Shown: positions 40,975 to 50,316, counted from the stretch's first letter. The stretch: 64,000 bases of DNA from Mycolicibacterium chlorophenolicum (GCF_001044235.1 NZ_JYNL01000054.1:1-64000), one strand, 5' to 3'. Notes: generated by a model not told the origin, from the sequence alone. Program-made: numbers and translations.

Positions 40975-41583
40975 ATGCCCAAGCCCACCAAGGGCCCTCG
41001 CCTCGGCGGGTCGTCCTCGCACCAGAAGGCGCTGCTGGCCAACCTGGCCACGTCGCTCTTCGAGCACGGCCGTATCAAGACCACCGAGCCCAAGGCGCGG
41101 GCATTGCGGCCCTATGCGGAAAAGCTCATCACCCATGCCAAGAAGGGCACGCTGCACAACCGGCGTGAGGTGATGAAGAAGATCCGCGACAAGGACGTCG
41201 TGCACACCCTGTTCGCCGAGATCGGCCCGTTCTACGCCGATCGCGCCGGCGGCTACACCCGCATCATCAAGGTCGAGAACCGCAAGGGCGACAACGCCCC
41301 CATGGCGGTCATCGAACTGGTGCGGGAGAAGACCGTGACGTCGGAGGCCAACCGGGCCCGCCGCAGCGCGGGTGCCCAGAAGGTCGCGGCCGCTGCGGCG
41401 CCGCAGGCTGCGGTCGAGCCGGAGGTCACCGAGGGGCCGAGTGCCGAAGAGGTCGAGGCCATCGAGGAGACCCCGATCGCCGAGGACGCCGCGATCGAAG
41501 AGGCCCAGACCGCCGAGGCCGAGGCTGAGGTCGAGGTCGAGGCCGAGGAGTCCGGCGACGACAAGGCCGACGACGCCAAGTAG
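40975..41583 (+). CDS. rplQ: 50S ribosomal protein L17 with long acidic C-terminal extension
   Basis: The 202-residue protein starts MPKPTKGPRLGGSSSHQKAL. The first 115 residues are the L17 core (SLFEHGRIKTTEPKARALRP, GGYTRIIKVENRKGDNAPMA). The last 80 residues are Ala/Glu-rich and low in complexity, as in other mycobacterial L17 proteins but longer than the roughly 120 residues of E. coli L17. The tail is probably disordered. It sits 61 nt after rpoA and 7 nt before truA. Confidence 0.97.
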   Translation: MPKPTKGPRLGGSSSHQKALLANLATSLFEHGRIKTTEPKARALRPYAEKLITHAKKGTLHNRREVMKKIRDKDVVHTLFAEIGPFYADRAGGYTRIIKVENRKGDNAPMAVIELVREKTVTSEANRARRSAGAQKVAAAAAPQAAVEPEVTEGPSAEEVEAIEETPIAEDAAIEEAQTAEAEAEVEVEAEESGDDKADDAK

Positions 41584-41590
41584 CAGTTCC

Positions 41591-42469
41591 ATGAACGAGC
41601 CCGTCATCGATTCCGGTGGCGGGCTCGTTCGTCTGCGGCTCGACATCGCCTACGACGGAACCGATTTCGCGGGGTGGGCCACCCAGGCCGGTCAGCGGAC
41701 GGTGGCCGGGGTGTTGGACGACGCGCTGGGCACGGTGTTCCGTACCGCAGTGGTGACCCGCGCGGCCGGCCGCACCGACTCCGGGGTGCACGCCACCGGG
41801 CAGGTGGCGCAGGTCGACGTTCCCGCCGCAGCGCTGCCGCACGCCTATCCACGCACCCCCAGGGTCGGGGACGCGGAGTTCGCGCCCCTGGTGCGGCGGC
41901 TGGGCCGGCTGCTGCCCGAAGACGTCCGGGTCACGCAGATCTCGCGCGCTCCAGTGGGTTTCGATGCTCGGTTCTCGGCGTTGCGGCGCCACTACGTCTA
42001 CCGGTTGTCGACCGCACCATTCGGTGTGACACCCCAGGATGCACGGTTCGTGACGGCCTGGCCGCGGCCGCTCGACGTCGACGCGATGTCGGCGGCGGCC
42101 CGCGGACTGCTGGGGTTGCGCGATTTCGCGGCTTTCTGCCGGCACCGCGACGGCGCGACGACGATTCGCGACCTGCAACGCCTCGAGTGCGTGCGCGCCG
42201 CCGAGCGCATCTCGATCCACGTCAGCGCCGATGCGTTCTGCTGGAACATGGTGCGCTCCCTGGTGGGGGCACTGCTCGCGGTGGGCGAACACCGCAGGGA
42301 CGCCGCATGGTGTGCGTCGCTGCTCACCGAGACACGGCGCTCCAGCGATTTCGCTGCGGCACCGGCGCGGGGGCTGACGCTCGTCGGCGTCGACTACCCA
42401 CCCGACGACGAACTCGCCGCGCGCACCGTCATCACCCGGGATCTGCGCAGCGCCGACGAGATCCGCTAG
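41591..42469 (+). CDS. truA: tRNA pseudouridine synthase A (positions 38-40)
   Basis: The 292-residue enzyme starts at ATG 41591. It has RLRLDIAYDGTDFAGWATQA, the catalytic Asp in RAAGRTDSGVHATGQVAQVD, RFSALRRHYVYRL and the C-terminal FCWNMVRSLVGALLAVGE. It converts U38-U40 of the anticodon arm. It is the final gene of the ribosomal block; its end overlaps the convergent cutinase gene by 4 bp. Confidence 0.96.
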   Translation: MNEPVIDSGGGLVRLRLDIAYDGTDFAGWATQAGQRTVAGVLDDALGTVFRTAVVTRAAGRTDSGVHATGQVAQVDVPAAALPHAYPRTPRVGDAEFAPLVRRLGRLLPEDVRVTQISRAPVGFDARFSALRRHYVYRLSTAPFGVTPQDARFVTAWPRPLDVDAMSAAARGLLGLRDFAAFCRHRDGATTIRDLQRLECVRAAERISIHVSADAFCWNMVRSLVGALLAVGEHRRDAAWCASLLTETRRSSDFAAAPARGLTLVGVDYPPDDELAARTVITRDLRSADEIR

Positions 42470-43149
42470 ATCCGGCCGGCCACGAAGTCGGCGGCCTGGT
42501 TGACCATGCCTGCCTTGATGTAGGCGGGGGCGAGATGGTCGGGCCAGTAGTCCTGCCAGTTGTTGGGGTCGGTCGGATTGCAGATCGGATCGTCACCGTG
42601 GCACAGCTCGATGATCTTGTCGCGCAGCGCCGGGTTGGTGAAGTTCGCGATCGGCCCGACCCACTGGCTGCCGTTGCCGAACAGCGTGATCGCGGCGATC
42701 TTTCCGTCGGCGCCGTCGGGCATCGGGTTCTTGAACCCGAACGCGGCGATCGGAACGGCCACCACGACATCGGTCACCGCCGCGCCCAGCGAGTATCCGC
42801 CCAGCACCAGCCGGGTGTCGGGGCAGGTGCCCGTCATGTAGGAGATGCGCTGGCTCATGTCGTTGGCGCCGATGTCGACCTGGGTGTCGGCGGGGTACTT
42901 CACCGCGTACAGCCGGACGTTCTTGCCGGTCTTGTCCCGCACCGCGGACACCAGGGCGTTGCCGATCTGGCCGGCGCCCGGCGCTTCGAGACGTCCGCGG
43001 GCGAAGATCAGTTCGGCCTGCGGGCACGATTCGGCCGAGGCAACCGGGGCGGTCGGTCCGACGAGCCCCGCGACCACCGCCATGGCGGCGAGCACCGGCC
43101 CCAGAACACGGCCCTTCAGCGAGACAGTCACACGGCCGATGATAGACAC
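42466..43149 (-). CDS. Secreted cutinase-family hydrolase (copy 1)
   Basis: The 227-residue exported serine hydrolase has a signal peptide of about 40 residues ending ASA. The mature protein begins ESCPQAELIFARGRLEAPGA. The catalytic Ser is in GGYSLGAAV, the Asp in GDDPICNP and the His in WPDHLAP. The nucleophile motif is G-Y-S-L-G, not the G-Y-S-Q-G of the two neighbours, so it is a divergent member. Mycobacterial cutinase-like proteins cleave esters, phospholipids or wall lipids. M. tuberculosis has cut3/cut4 at this site beside eccB4. Confidence 0.88.
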   Translation of the reverse strand: MSIIGRVTVSLKGRVLGPVLAAMAVVAGLVGPTAPVASAESCPQAELIFARGRLEAPGAGQIGNALVSAVRDKTGKNVRLYAVKYPADTQVDIGANDMSQRISYMTGTCPDTRLVLGGYSLGAAVTDVVVAVPIAAFGFKNPMPDGADGKIAAITLFGNGSQWVGPIANFTNPALRDKIIELCHGDDPICNPTDPNNWQDYWPDHLAPAYIKAGMVNQAADFVAGRI

Positions 43150-43184
43150 TCGGCGGAACCGGCGTCGGGGATCGTCGGCGTCGG

Positions 43185-43850
43185 TCAGACCCGGCCCGCC
43201 GCGAATCCGGCGGCCTGCGGGATGAATTCGGACGATTCGTAGTGGGTGTGCGCGAACGGGTTTCGTCCGTCCGAGCAGATGGGATCACCGTCGGCACACA
43301 GGTCGATGGCTTTGCCGGCAAACGAGCCCGCCGCCGAAACCGGATTGCCGAACTTGGTCGCCGGATTTCCGAAAACCGCTACTGCCGCGACGTTTCCGTT
43401 CAATCCCGACGCCAACGGGGGAGCCGACCCGATATCGCCGATCTTGTTGCCCAGCGGGGGGACTCCGGCCAGCATGTCGACGACGGCGGCCCCCTGGGAG
43501 TAGCCGCCGAGCACGATCCGGGTGTCGGGGCACTGCGCGGCCATCGACGCGATCCGGCCCGCGGCGTCGGTGGCGCCGACAGCGGTGTTGAGGAAGTCGT
43601 AGCTGGCGGGATAGTTGACGCCGTAGGTCGTCACGGTGCGCGCGCCGAGTTGGTTGGCCAGCGCGTCGGTCAGCGCCTGACCGACGCGGCCCACACCGGG
43701 CGGCTCGCTCGTCCCGCGCGCGAACACCACCTCGACGTCCGGGCACGGCTGGGCCGACGCGGTCGAGGGGAGGACCACGGAGGCGGCCGGCGGGATCACC
43801 GCGAGGGCAACGGCCGCATGCAGCAGGCGGCTCAGTCGGTCGATGCGCAC
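43185..43850 (-). CDS. Secreted cutinase-family hydrolase (copy 2)
   Basis: The 221-residue protein has a signal peptide ending ASA and a mature start QPCPDVEVVFARGTSEPPGV. The catalytic Ser is in LGGYSQGAAVVDM, the Asp in DGDPICSDG and the His in PFAHTHYESS. It is close to copy 3 and to CFP21/Culp-type enzymes. It lies between two paralogues in the same direction with 24-35 nt gaps, so the trio is probably one transcript. Confidence 0.9.
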   Translation of the reverse strand: MRIDRLSRLLHAAVALAVIPPAASVVLPSTASAQPCPDVEVVFARGTSEPPGVGRVGQALTDALANQLGARTVTTYGVNYPASYDFLNTAVGATDAAGRIASMAAQCPDTRIVLGGYSQGAAVVDMLAGVPPLGNKIGDIGSAPPLASGLNGNVAAVAVFGNPATKFGNPVSAAGSFAGKAIDLCADGDPICSDGRNPFAHTHYESSEFIPQAAGFAAGRV

Positions 43851-43874
43851 AAGACACCGTAACGCATAGCTGGG

Positions 43875-44534
43875 CTACAGAAGTCCCGCGACGAATCCGG
43901 CCGCCTGGTCGGTGAGGCCGGACGGGGCGTAGTTGCTGTGCGCCGGGACGTCGTTGCCGCCCGAGCAGACCGGATCCCCGGGGGTGCATAGGTCGATCGA
44001 GCGCGACCCCCAGACCGGACTCGACGTGAGCGGAAGACCGATCTTGGCCGACGGGTTGCCGAACACGGCGATCGCGGCGACGTGGTCGGGAGCGTTCGGC
44101 GGCAGCGGCGCGGTGAACCCGGCACCGGGCACCGGCACCGCCGCGACGACGTCGATCACCGCGGCGCCCTGCGAGTAGCCGCCGAGCACCAGCCGGGTGT
44201 TCGGGCAGTTCGCGATCATGTACTGGATGTGGCCGCTGGCGTCGTTGGCCCCCGCGGCGACCTGCAGGAAGTCGTAGGTCGCCGGGTAGTTGACGGCATA
44301 GGAGCCGACCGAGCGGCCGCCGACGCGGCCGCTCAGCGCGTCGACGAAGGACGAGCCGACGCGGCCGAGGCCGGGCGGCTCGTCGGTGCCGCGGGCGAAG
44401 ACGACCTCGATGTCGGGGCAGCCCTGCGCATGGGCGACGGGTGCCGCGACGGCGGGCGCGAACACGAGCGCCGTGCTGGCGAACAGGGTCGCGGCGAGCG
44501 CCGGCCCGCGGCGGATATCAAGATCGATCGTCAC
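43875..44534 (-). CDS. Secreted cutinase-family hydrolase (copy 3)
   Basis: The 219-residue protein has a signal peptide ending AHA and a mature start QGCPDIEVVFARGTDEPPGL. The catalytic Ser is in LGGYSQGAAVIDV, the Asp in PGDPVCSGG and the His in VPAHSNYAPSG. It is the first of three tandem copies. Its start overlaps the stop of the upstream EamA transporter by 4 nt, so it may be co-transcribed with that gene. Confidence 0.9.
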   Translation of the reverse strand: MTIDLDIRRGPALAATLFASTALVFAPAVAAPVAHAQGCPDIEVVFARGTDEPPGLGRVGSSFVDALSGRVGGRSVGSYAVNYPATYDFLQVAAGANDASGHIQYMIANCPNTRLVLGGYSQGAAVIDVVAAVPVPGAGFTAPLPPNAPDHVAAIAVFGNPSAKIGLPLTSSPVWGSRSIDLCTPGDPVCSGGNDVPAHSNYAPSGLTDQAAGFVAGLL

Positions 44535-45562
44535 CCCGACGATGTTAGTTCACCTAGCGGGGCATCCGGCCATGTCGCGGTGTTGGTCTCGTCCAGGTGA
44601 TCGTCGCGGTCGCCCAGCCGGGCCAGCGCCAGGCCCGCCAGCACGATCAGCCCGCCGACGGCCTGGGCCGCGGTGACCGCCTCACCCAGCAGCACCCACC
44701 CCGTCAGGACCGCGAACAGCACCTCGGAGAGACCGACCAGGGAGGCGAACCGCGGCCTGAGCCGGGCGATGCCCACGATGCCGAGGGTGTAGGCGATCGC
44801 GGTGGGAAGCAGGGCCAGCGCCACGACGGGCAGCACCCAGGAGGTGGTCGAGCCCGCGACCACGGTGTCGTTGGCGGTGAACGTCAGCGGCATCAGACCG
44901 GACACCCCGAGCAGTGCAACGGTTGCCGCGCCGACGATCAGGCCCGCCGTGGCCAGCGTGATCGGGTGCAGCGCGGATCCGCCGGACTCGGTGCCGGGGC
45001 CCGTGACCTTCTCCGACATCAGGAAGTAGCAGGCCGCGCACACGGCCGCGGCCGATGCCCAACCGACGCCGACCAGGTTGATGTCGACTGCAGAGAAGCC
45101 GTGCGGGCCGACCAGCCCGAGCACCGCGGTGATGCCGGCCACCGCGAGTGCCACGCCACCGAGGGTGAGGGTCGTGGGCCGGCGTCGGGTGGTCGCCCAC
45201 AACCAGCCGACCACCAGGATCGGCGCGGTGTACTCGAGCAGCAGCGCCACGCCGACGGACAGGTGGGCGACGGCGTTGAAGTAGAACAACTGGGCCCCGG
45301 CGATCGGGATCAGCCCGTAGGCGACGACGGTGCGCAGGTGGTGGCGTGCCTCGCGCAGCCAGCCGGGATGTGCGACGGTGGCGAACACGGCCATCGCCAC
45401 CGCCCCGCCGGCCAACCGGGCGGTGACCGCCGCCGTCGGGCTCCAGCCTGCCGTCATCAGCGCCTTGGCGAACGGTCCGGAACAGCCGAATGCGAACGCC
45501 GAGCCGATCGCGAAGAGGAGGCCGCTACGAAACCGCGACGTGGTGGTCGTGGGCGCGGTCAT
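44531..45562 (-). CDS. EamA-family (DMT superfamily) transporter
   Basis: The 343-residue membrane protein has about ten transmembrane helices in two EamA repeats: GLLFAIGSAFAFGCSGPFAK in the first, and SWVLPVVALALLPTAIAYTL then SLVGLSEVLFAVLTGWVLLG in the second. ATG 45562 is chosen as start; the longer frame runs through repeated operator-like sequence. Likely an exporter of amino acids or metabolites. It diverges from the CGNR regulator, and the shared intergenic region carries CATGA repeats. Confidence 0.87.
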   Translation of the reverse strand: MTAPTTTTSRFRSGLLFAIGSAFAFGCSGPFAKALMTAGWSPTAAVTARLAGGAVAMAVFATVAHPGWLREARHHLRTVVAYGLIPIAGAQLFYFNAVAHLSVGVALLLEYTAPILVVGWLWATTRRRPTTLTLGGVALAVAGITAVLGLVGPHGFSAVDINLVGVGWASAAAVCAACYFLMSEKVTGPGTESGGSALHPITLATAGLIVGAATVALLGVSGLMPLTFTANDTVVAGSTTSWVLPVVALALLPTAIAYTLGIVGIARLRPRFASLVGLSEVLFAVLTGWVLLGEAVTAAQAVGGLIVLAGLALARLGDRDDHLDETNTATWPDAPLGELTSSG

Positions 45563-45598
45563 GGGTGCACCTCCGGGTTCGACAGCCTCAACAGCAAA

Positions 45599-45674
45599 GA
45601 CATGAGTAAAATCAACTTTGGTCATGACGCTACCGCTGAAAGGAGTCATGAGTCAAATGCTTTTCAGTCATGAC
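45599..45674. promoter_or_regulatory. Phased CATGA repeats between the EamA and CGNR genes
   Basis: Four CATGA cores lie at 45601, 45623, 45647 and 45669, spaced 22, 24 and 22 nt, about two helical turns each. They form two 28-nt direct repeats (45601-45628 and 45647-45674) that match at about 20 positions. The second unit covers the start codon of the CGNR gene. This looks like a cooperative operator, probably for the CGNR protein itself. Confidence 0.6.
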
Positions 45675-46208
45675 ACCGAGCTCACCCTCCGGGCGGCGGG
45701 AGTGCTGATCAACTCCGACCGGGTGGACGGCGAACACCTCGGTGACCTGCGCGCACTCGATGATTACCTGGACAGCTTCGGGTGGACGGGACGGCGCGAT
45801 CACGACGCCGCCGAACTCGACTCGGTGCACCGGTTGCGCGCCCGGCTGGGCGCGATCTGGGAGACCGCCGGCGACGAGGTCCGGGCGGTCGGTCAGGTGA
45901 ACGCGTTGCTGGCCGACACCCGCGCCGCGCCCTGGCTGACCCGGCACCCGGAGATGCCCGAGTGGCATCTGCATCTGGCCTCCATCCACGATCCGCTGTG
46001 GCAGCGGATGGGCGCCGAGATGGCAATGGCTCTGGCCGACCTGATCCGGTCCGGCGAACTGCGCCGACTCAAGGTGTGCGCGGCGCCGGACTGTGACGCG
46101 GTGCTGGTCGACCTGTCCCGTAACCGATCGGGCAAGTTCTGCGACACCGGCAACTGCGGCAACCGGCAGCACGTTGCCGCCTACCGCGAACGCCGCAACA
46201 ACAAGTGA
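45648..46208 (+). CDS. CGNR zinc-finger transcriptional regulator
   Basis: The 186-residue protein has an N-terminal ABATE-type ligand domain with RAAGVLINSDRVDGEHL. The C-terminal CGNR zinc finger comprises VCAAPDCDAVLVDLSRNRSG, then KFCDTGNCGNRQHVAAYR with its four Cys. ATG 45648 follows AAAGGAG. It probably controls the divergent EamA exporter and itself through the CATGA repeats around its start. Inducer unknown. Confidence 0.87.
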   Translation: MSQMLFSHDTELTLRAAGVLINSDRVDGEHLGDLRALDDYLDSFGWTGRRDHDAAELDSVHRLRARLGAIWETAGDEVRAVGQVNALLADTRAAPWLTRHPEMPEWHLHLASIHDPLWQRMGAEMAMALADLIRSGELRRLKVCAAPDCDAVLVDLSRNRSGKFCDTGNCGNRQHVAAYRERRNNK

Positions 46209-46253
46209 TCCGACCCCCCGCGCGGCGTCGCTACGCTCGCTCGAGGGGGTGTG

Positions 46254-47639
46254 ATGCGGCAACCGACCACGCGGCTGCAGGTCAGCGGTCACCGGTTCCT
46301 GGTGCGCAGGATTGAGCACGCGCTCGTGCGCGGCGACGCCGGGATGCTCGACGATCCGCTTCGCGCACAGTCTCTTTCGCTCATCGCGGGCGCTGTGTTG
46401 ACGGGCGTCGCCGTCGCGGTCTGTGCGGTGCTCGCGCTGGTGCGGCCTGCCGCCGACGTCGGGGATGCGGCCGTGATCATGGTCCGCGAGAGCGGCGCGC
46501 TGTATGTCCGGGTCGACGGCACGCTGCATCCCGTGGCCAACCTGACCTCCGCGTGGCTGGTGGCGGGCAACGCCGCGCCGCCGCGGATGGTGTCCCAGGA
46601 GGCGGTGAATCGGGTGCGGCGGGGCGCTCAGATGGGCATTCCCGGTGCACCGCAGCACATCTCCGTCCCGCTACCTGCCGAGTCGTCGTGGACGGTCTGC
46701 GACGACGGCAACGCGACGACCGTGATCGCGGGCCCGCTCGCCGACGGTGCCGTGCCGCCGGAGCGCGGGGTGCTCGTCAGGCCACTGGGCGCCGGTGCGG
46801 CACTGACCTATCTGCTCTACGACGGCCGCCGGGCCCGGGTCGACCTTCGGCATCCCGCGGTCGTGCGGGCGTTGCATCTCGACCACGTTGAGCCACAGGT
46901 GGTCTCGCCGGCTGTGCTGACCGCGATCCCCGAGGCGCCGGCGATCGTGCCGCCGCACATCCCGGAGCGGGGCACCGCGGGGCCGGGGCGGCTGCGTGAC
47001 CGTCCCGTCGGCTCGGTCGTCGCGGTGCAGGCTGCCGGGCGCGGGCCCGATCTGTTCGTCGTGCTCGCCGGTGGCCTACAGCGAATCGGCGAGGTGGCCG
47101 CGGACCTGATCCGCTACACCGATGCGCGCGTCGGTGAGGAGATTCCCTCGGTGCGCCCGGATCTCGTGGGCGAGCTTCCCGTCGTCGACACCCTGCCGGT
47201 CAGCACATACCCCGACCTCGCCGGCGTCAGCCGACCATCGGTGGTGTGCGCCCGGTGGCAACCGGCGCTCGACGAGACCGGTTCGCACACAGACGTTCTC
47301 GTCACCGATACGGTTCCGGTGCGCGACGAGGCGGTCACCCTGGCCCAGGCCGACGGCGCCGGCCCCGCCGTCGACGCGGTCGCGATGCCGCGGGGCCGCA
47401 GCGCGTTCGTCCAGGCCGTGGCGCTCGGAAGCGGACCGGACAGCGTGGGGCCGCTGTTCCTGCTCAGCGATGCGGGCGTGCTGTTCGGCCTCGAGAACGC
47501 CGACACCGCCGCCCGGCTGGGCCTGCCACTGCCCGCTGGGGCGGCTCCGTGGCCCGTCCTCGCGGTGCTGCCGCGCGGGCCCGACCTGAGCGTCCGGGCC
47601 GCGTCAACCCGCAGAGACGTCGTCGCCGCGCGGCCGTGA
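46254..47639 (+). CDS. eccB4: ESX-4 type VII secretion core protein EccB4
   Basis: The 461-residue protein has a cytoplasmic N-terminus (RQPTTRLQVSGHRFLVRRIE), a single membrane helix at about 45-70 (LIAGAVLTGVAVAVCAVLAL) and a large periplasmic domain with VRESGALYVRVDGTLHPVAN and GVLVRPLGAGAALTYLLYDG. This is the EccB layout that forms the periplasmic ring of the secretion channel. A GTG lies 3 nt before the chosen ATG. Its end overlaps convergent mycP4 by 36 bp. Confidence 0.93.
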   Translation: MRQPTTRLQVSGHRFLVRRIEHALVRGDAGMLDDPLRAQSLSLIAGAVLTGVAVAVCAVLALVRPAADVGDAAVIMVRESGALYVRVDGTLHPVANLTSAWLVAGNAAPPRMVSQEAVNRVRRGAQMGIPGAPQHISVPLPAESSWTVCDDGNATTVIAGPLADGAVPPERGVLVRPLGAGAALTYLLYDGRRARVDLRHPAVVRALHLDHVEPQVVSPAVLTAIPEAPAIVPPHIPERGTAGPGRLRDRPVGSVVAVQAAGRGPDLFVVLAGGLQRIGEVAADLIRYTDARVGEEIPSVRPDLVGELPVVDTLPVSTYPDLAGVSRPSVVCARWQPALDETGSHTDVLVTDTVPVRDEAVTLAQADGAGPAVDAVAMPRGRSAFVQAVALGSGPDSVGPLFLLSDAGVLFGLENADTAARLGLPLPAGAAPWPVLAVLPRGPDLSVRAASTRRDVVAARP

Positions 47640-48920
47640 CCGGCGCAGTGCCGCGCAGAGCACCGCCACCCCGCCGACCAGTCCCGCGCAGAGCAGGACG
47701 CCCCGGGCCGGTGCGGCCGCTGCGGTCGGCCGGGTCGCGCGGGGACTGTCCGACAGCGCGGTCGCGGGGCGGGGCGGCGAGCTCGGGGCCGCGTCGCCGA
47801 CCGCCGCGAGCACGTCGACGACACCGCGACCCACCGCGGGATCCCATCCGGCGGCGGGATGACGCGCGGTGTCCTCGATGCGCGCCATCACCTGCCGCGC
47901 CGTCAGCTCCGGGTGCCGCGTCCGGACCAGTGCGGCGATCCCGGTGACCAGCGGAGCGGCATAGCTGGTGCCCGACAGCGCGTTTCCCGACGGAGAGGAG
48001 TCCACCAGGCCGTCACCCGCCGCCGCGAGTGACACGATGTTCTCGCCGGGCGCCGCGACGTCGACCCACGGCCCGGCCAGGCTGAAGTCGGACGCCGACC
48101 CGTCGGCCGCGGCGGAACCGACGGTCAGCACGTAGTCGTCGTACCACGCGGGGCTGGCCACCACCGATACGGCGTCGCCACCCGCGGTGTCCCAGTGGTT
48201 CTGGCCGGGGCACTGCCCGGCCGCGCCGACGTTACCCGCGGCGCTGACCACGACGGTGTTGGTGACGTCGACGGCGTAGGCCAGTGCCGCGCCGAGCGCA
48301 CGGTCGTCGAGCCCCCCGTCCGCGGACAGGCACGCCACCGACGAGATGTTGATCACCGTGGCGCCGAGGTCGGCCGCGAGCCGGACGGCCGAGGCGAGCG
48401 TCTCGACGTCACCGACCCCCGGGCCCACCTCGTCGGTGTACCGGAACTTGTTGCTGGACTGCCGGATCGAGAGCAGCGACACCTCGGGAGCGATCCCGCC
48501 GAACCCCCGGGGATCTGCCGGATCCGGAGCGGCGGCGATGATGCCGGCGACCAGCGTGCCGTGTCCGTCGCAGTCGGCGGTCCCGTCCGCTTCGGCGACG
48601 AAGTCGCCACCGGCGACCAGGTGGGGGAGGCGGCGATGGCGGGCCACGCCGGTGTCGATGACCGCGACGGTCTGTCCGGCGCCGCGGGTGAGTGCCCACA
48701 CGGTCGGCAGATCGTCGAGGATGCGGCCCCGGCCGGTGGGGGCGCGGGTGGCCACGCAGTCTTCGCGTTGCTCCGTGGGGCGGGGCGGTCGCGCGGGACC
48801 TGCTGCGGGAAGCATGCTCTCGTCGATCGGCGGCGGGGTGACGGCGGCCTGGGCCGTCGGTGCCGGGGTCAGTCCGGTCGTCAGCGCGGTCACCGCGAAA
48901 ACCCTGCCGAGGCGGCTCAT
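47604..48920 (-). CDS. mycP4: ESX-4 mycosin (subtilisin-like serine protease) MycP4
   Basis: The 438-residue membrane-anchored protease has a signal peptide ending AQA. The catalytic Asp is in TVAVIDTGVARH, the His in DCDGHGTLVAGI, the oxyanion Asn in VVSAAGNVGAAG and the Ser in LSGTSYAAPLVTG. A C-terminal membrane helix (GVLLCAGLVGGVAVLCAALR) and a basic tail follow. Mycosins stabilise the assembled ESX channel. It overlaps eccD4 by ATGA. ATG 48920 replaces a much longer open frame that runs through eccD4. Confidence 0.94.
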   Translation of the reverse strand: MSRLGRVFAVTALTTGLTPAPTAQAAVTPPPIDESMLPAAGPARPPRPTEQREDCVATRAPTGRGRILDDLPTVWALTRGAGQTVAVIDTGVARHRRLPHLVAGGDFVAEADGTADCDGHGTLVAGIIAAAPDPADPRGFGGIAPEVSLLSIRQSSNKFRYTDEVGPGVGDVETLASAVRLAADLGATVINISSVACLSADGGLDDRALGAALAYAVDVTNTVVVSAAGNVGAAGQCPGQNHWDTAGGDAVSVVASPAWYDDYVLTVGSAAADGSASDFSLAGPWVDVAAPGENIVSLAAAGDGLVDSSPSGNALSGTSYAAPLVTGIAALVRTRHPELTARQVMARIEDTARHPAAGWDPAVGRGVVDVLAAVGDAAPSSPPRPATALSDSPRATRPTAAAAPARGVLLCAGLVGGVAVLCAALRRSRPRGDDVSAG

Positions 48921-50221
48921 GGCAGGGTCATCGCGCGGACCGCGTCGTAGACGCCCGCCACCCACGCGGCCAGCGGGACCACCGCCGCCAGGGCGACGTA
49001 CTCCGTCAGGTGAACAGCCCAGCGGGACATCGGATTCGGCGAGGCTTCGCGCAGCCACCGCAGCAGGGCGGCCACCCCTGCCGCGGCGACGGCAGCGCAC
49101 CACCACGGCGCCCAGTGCGGGGCCGCGGTCACACTCACCCACACGGTCACCGCCAGGGCCGCGAATCCCGCTGCTGACAACGTGATCCGCCGAATCGGAT
49201 CGGCGTGCACGCGCTGACGCAGCAGCAGCAGCGTGGCGACGACGGCCGCGAACGCGGCGGCGAGCACCCGCGGCACCCCCGCGTCCGCGGCGACCAGGAC
49301 GGCACCCGCGACGGCGGTGCCCGCCCAGCCGACCACCGAACCGGTCAGGATGCGGTGGGCCGTCTGCGCGCGTTCGGCGCCGAGGGTGGGCCGCGCCGGT
49401 CCGAGTCCCGCGGCCACGACGGTCAACGTCGGCGCGGCCGACAGCAGACCCAGCGACAGCACGGTCAGCAGCGCGCCGGTCGCCCCGACAGCCGACGCGA
49501 CGACCACGTGCACCCCCGCGGCCCCGGCGACGGCACCCGCCGTCGCCGCACATCCGGACAACGCCGTCGCCGCACCGGTTCGCAAGCGCGCCAGCGTCAC
49601 TGCCATCAACAGCGCCGCACCCGCGGCCAGGAGCACCGCCGGCGCCCACGTCGCGCCCACACCCGACAACGCGCCCGTCGCCGCCGCCTGGACGACCGCA
49701 CCGACGGACAGCACGGTGCACAGCGGCTGCGGTGCCCACGCGGTGGCGGCGGCGACGGCACTCCCCGCGCACAGTGCCGCCGCCACCCACAGCGCCGACT
49801 GCTGTTCACTCACCCAGCCCGACCAGACCAGGGCCGCCGCCAGAACGACGGTCACCGCGAGACCCACCACGGCCGCCGGGCCCGTCCGGCGCGGAACGGG
49901 GTCCCGGACCAGTGCGCCCACGACACCCGCCGGATCACCGGGGCTCACTCGCGGCGTAGGCGGCGGCGCCGCGGTCAGCAGGATCAGGTCGCCGTCGCGA
50001 ACAGCGTTGTCCCGCAGGGTCGCCGACGGATCCAGCGGCACGCCGCCCGGACGGGTCAGGAACCAGCGGATCGCTTCCGATGGCGCGACCGTCGCACCGA
50101 GCACGGCGTCGACGATGGACGGCAGCAGCACACCGATCGCGCATCCCGTCGGTATCGCGACGTCGACGGTCGCCTGCCGCACCGGCTCGTGGACAGTCAC
50201 CCGGCACACCGTATCGATCAC
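48917..50221 (-). CDS. eccD4: ESX-4 membrane-channel subunit EccD4
   Basis: The 434-residue protein starts at GTG 50221. It has an N-terminal ubiquitin-like domain of about 90 residues (CRVTVHEPVRQATVDVAIPT, AVRDGDLILLTAAP) and then about eleven membrane helices, as expected for EccD, the main membrane-embedded subunit of the ESX pore. It is divergent from eccC4 with a 95-nt gap that must hold both promoters, and overlaps mycP4. Confidence 0.93.
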   Translation of the reverse strand: MIDTVCRVTVHEPVRQATVDVAIPTGCAIGVLLPSIVDAVLGATVAPSEAIRWFLTRPGGVPLDPSATLRDNAVRDGDLILLTAAPPPTPRVSPGDPAGVVGALVRDPVPRRTGPAAVVGLAVTVVLAAALVWSGWVSEQQSALWVAAALCAGSAVAAATAWAPQPLCTVLSVGAVVQAAATGALSGVGATWAPAVLLAAGAALLMAVTLARLRTGAATALSGCAATAGAVAGAAGVHVVVASAVGATGALLTVLSLGLLSAAPTLTVVAAGLGPARPTLGAERAQTAHRILTGSVVGWAGTAVAGAVLVAADAGVPRVLAAAFAAVVATLLLLRQRVHADPIRRITLSAAGFAALAVTVWVSVTAAPHWAPWWCAAVAAAGVAALLRWLREASPNPMSRWAVHLTEYVALAAVVPLAAWVAGVYDAVRAMTLP

Positions 50222-50316
50222 GCAGGCAACGTAACTCGTTGCGCAACGGGTGTGACGCACGAAAATTGCCGACCAACGCACGGAACGCGCCGGGCACCTG
50301 GTGCGTCTACACAAGC

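Noticed and set aside
39153..41093. 646-codon minus-strand frame over rpsD-rpoA-rplQ
   Set aside because: It is a shadow of essential ribosomal genes with no recognisable protein features.
41403..41583. Low-complexity Ala/Glu tail of rplQ as a possible frameshift artefact
   Set aside because: Mycobacterial L17 proteins generally carry such a tail and the frame ends properly 7 nt before truA.
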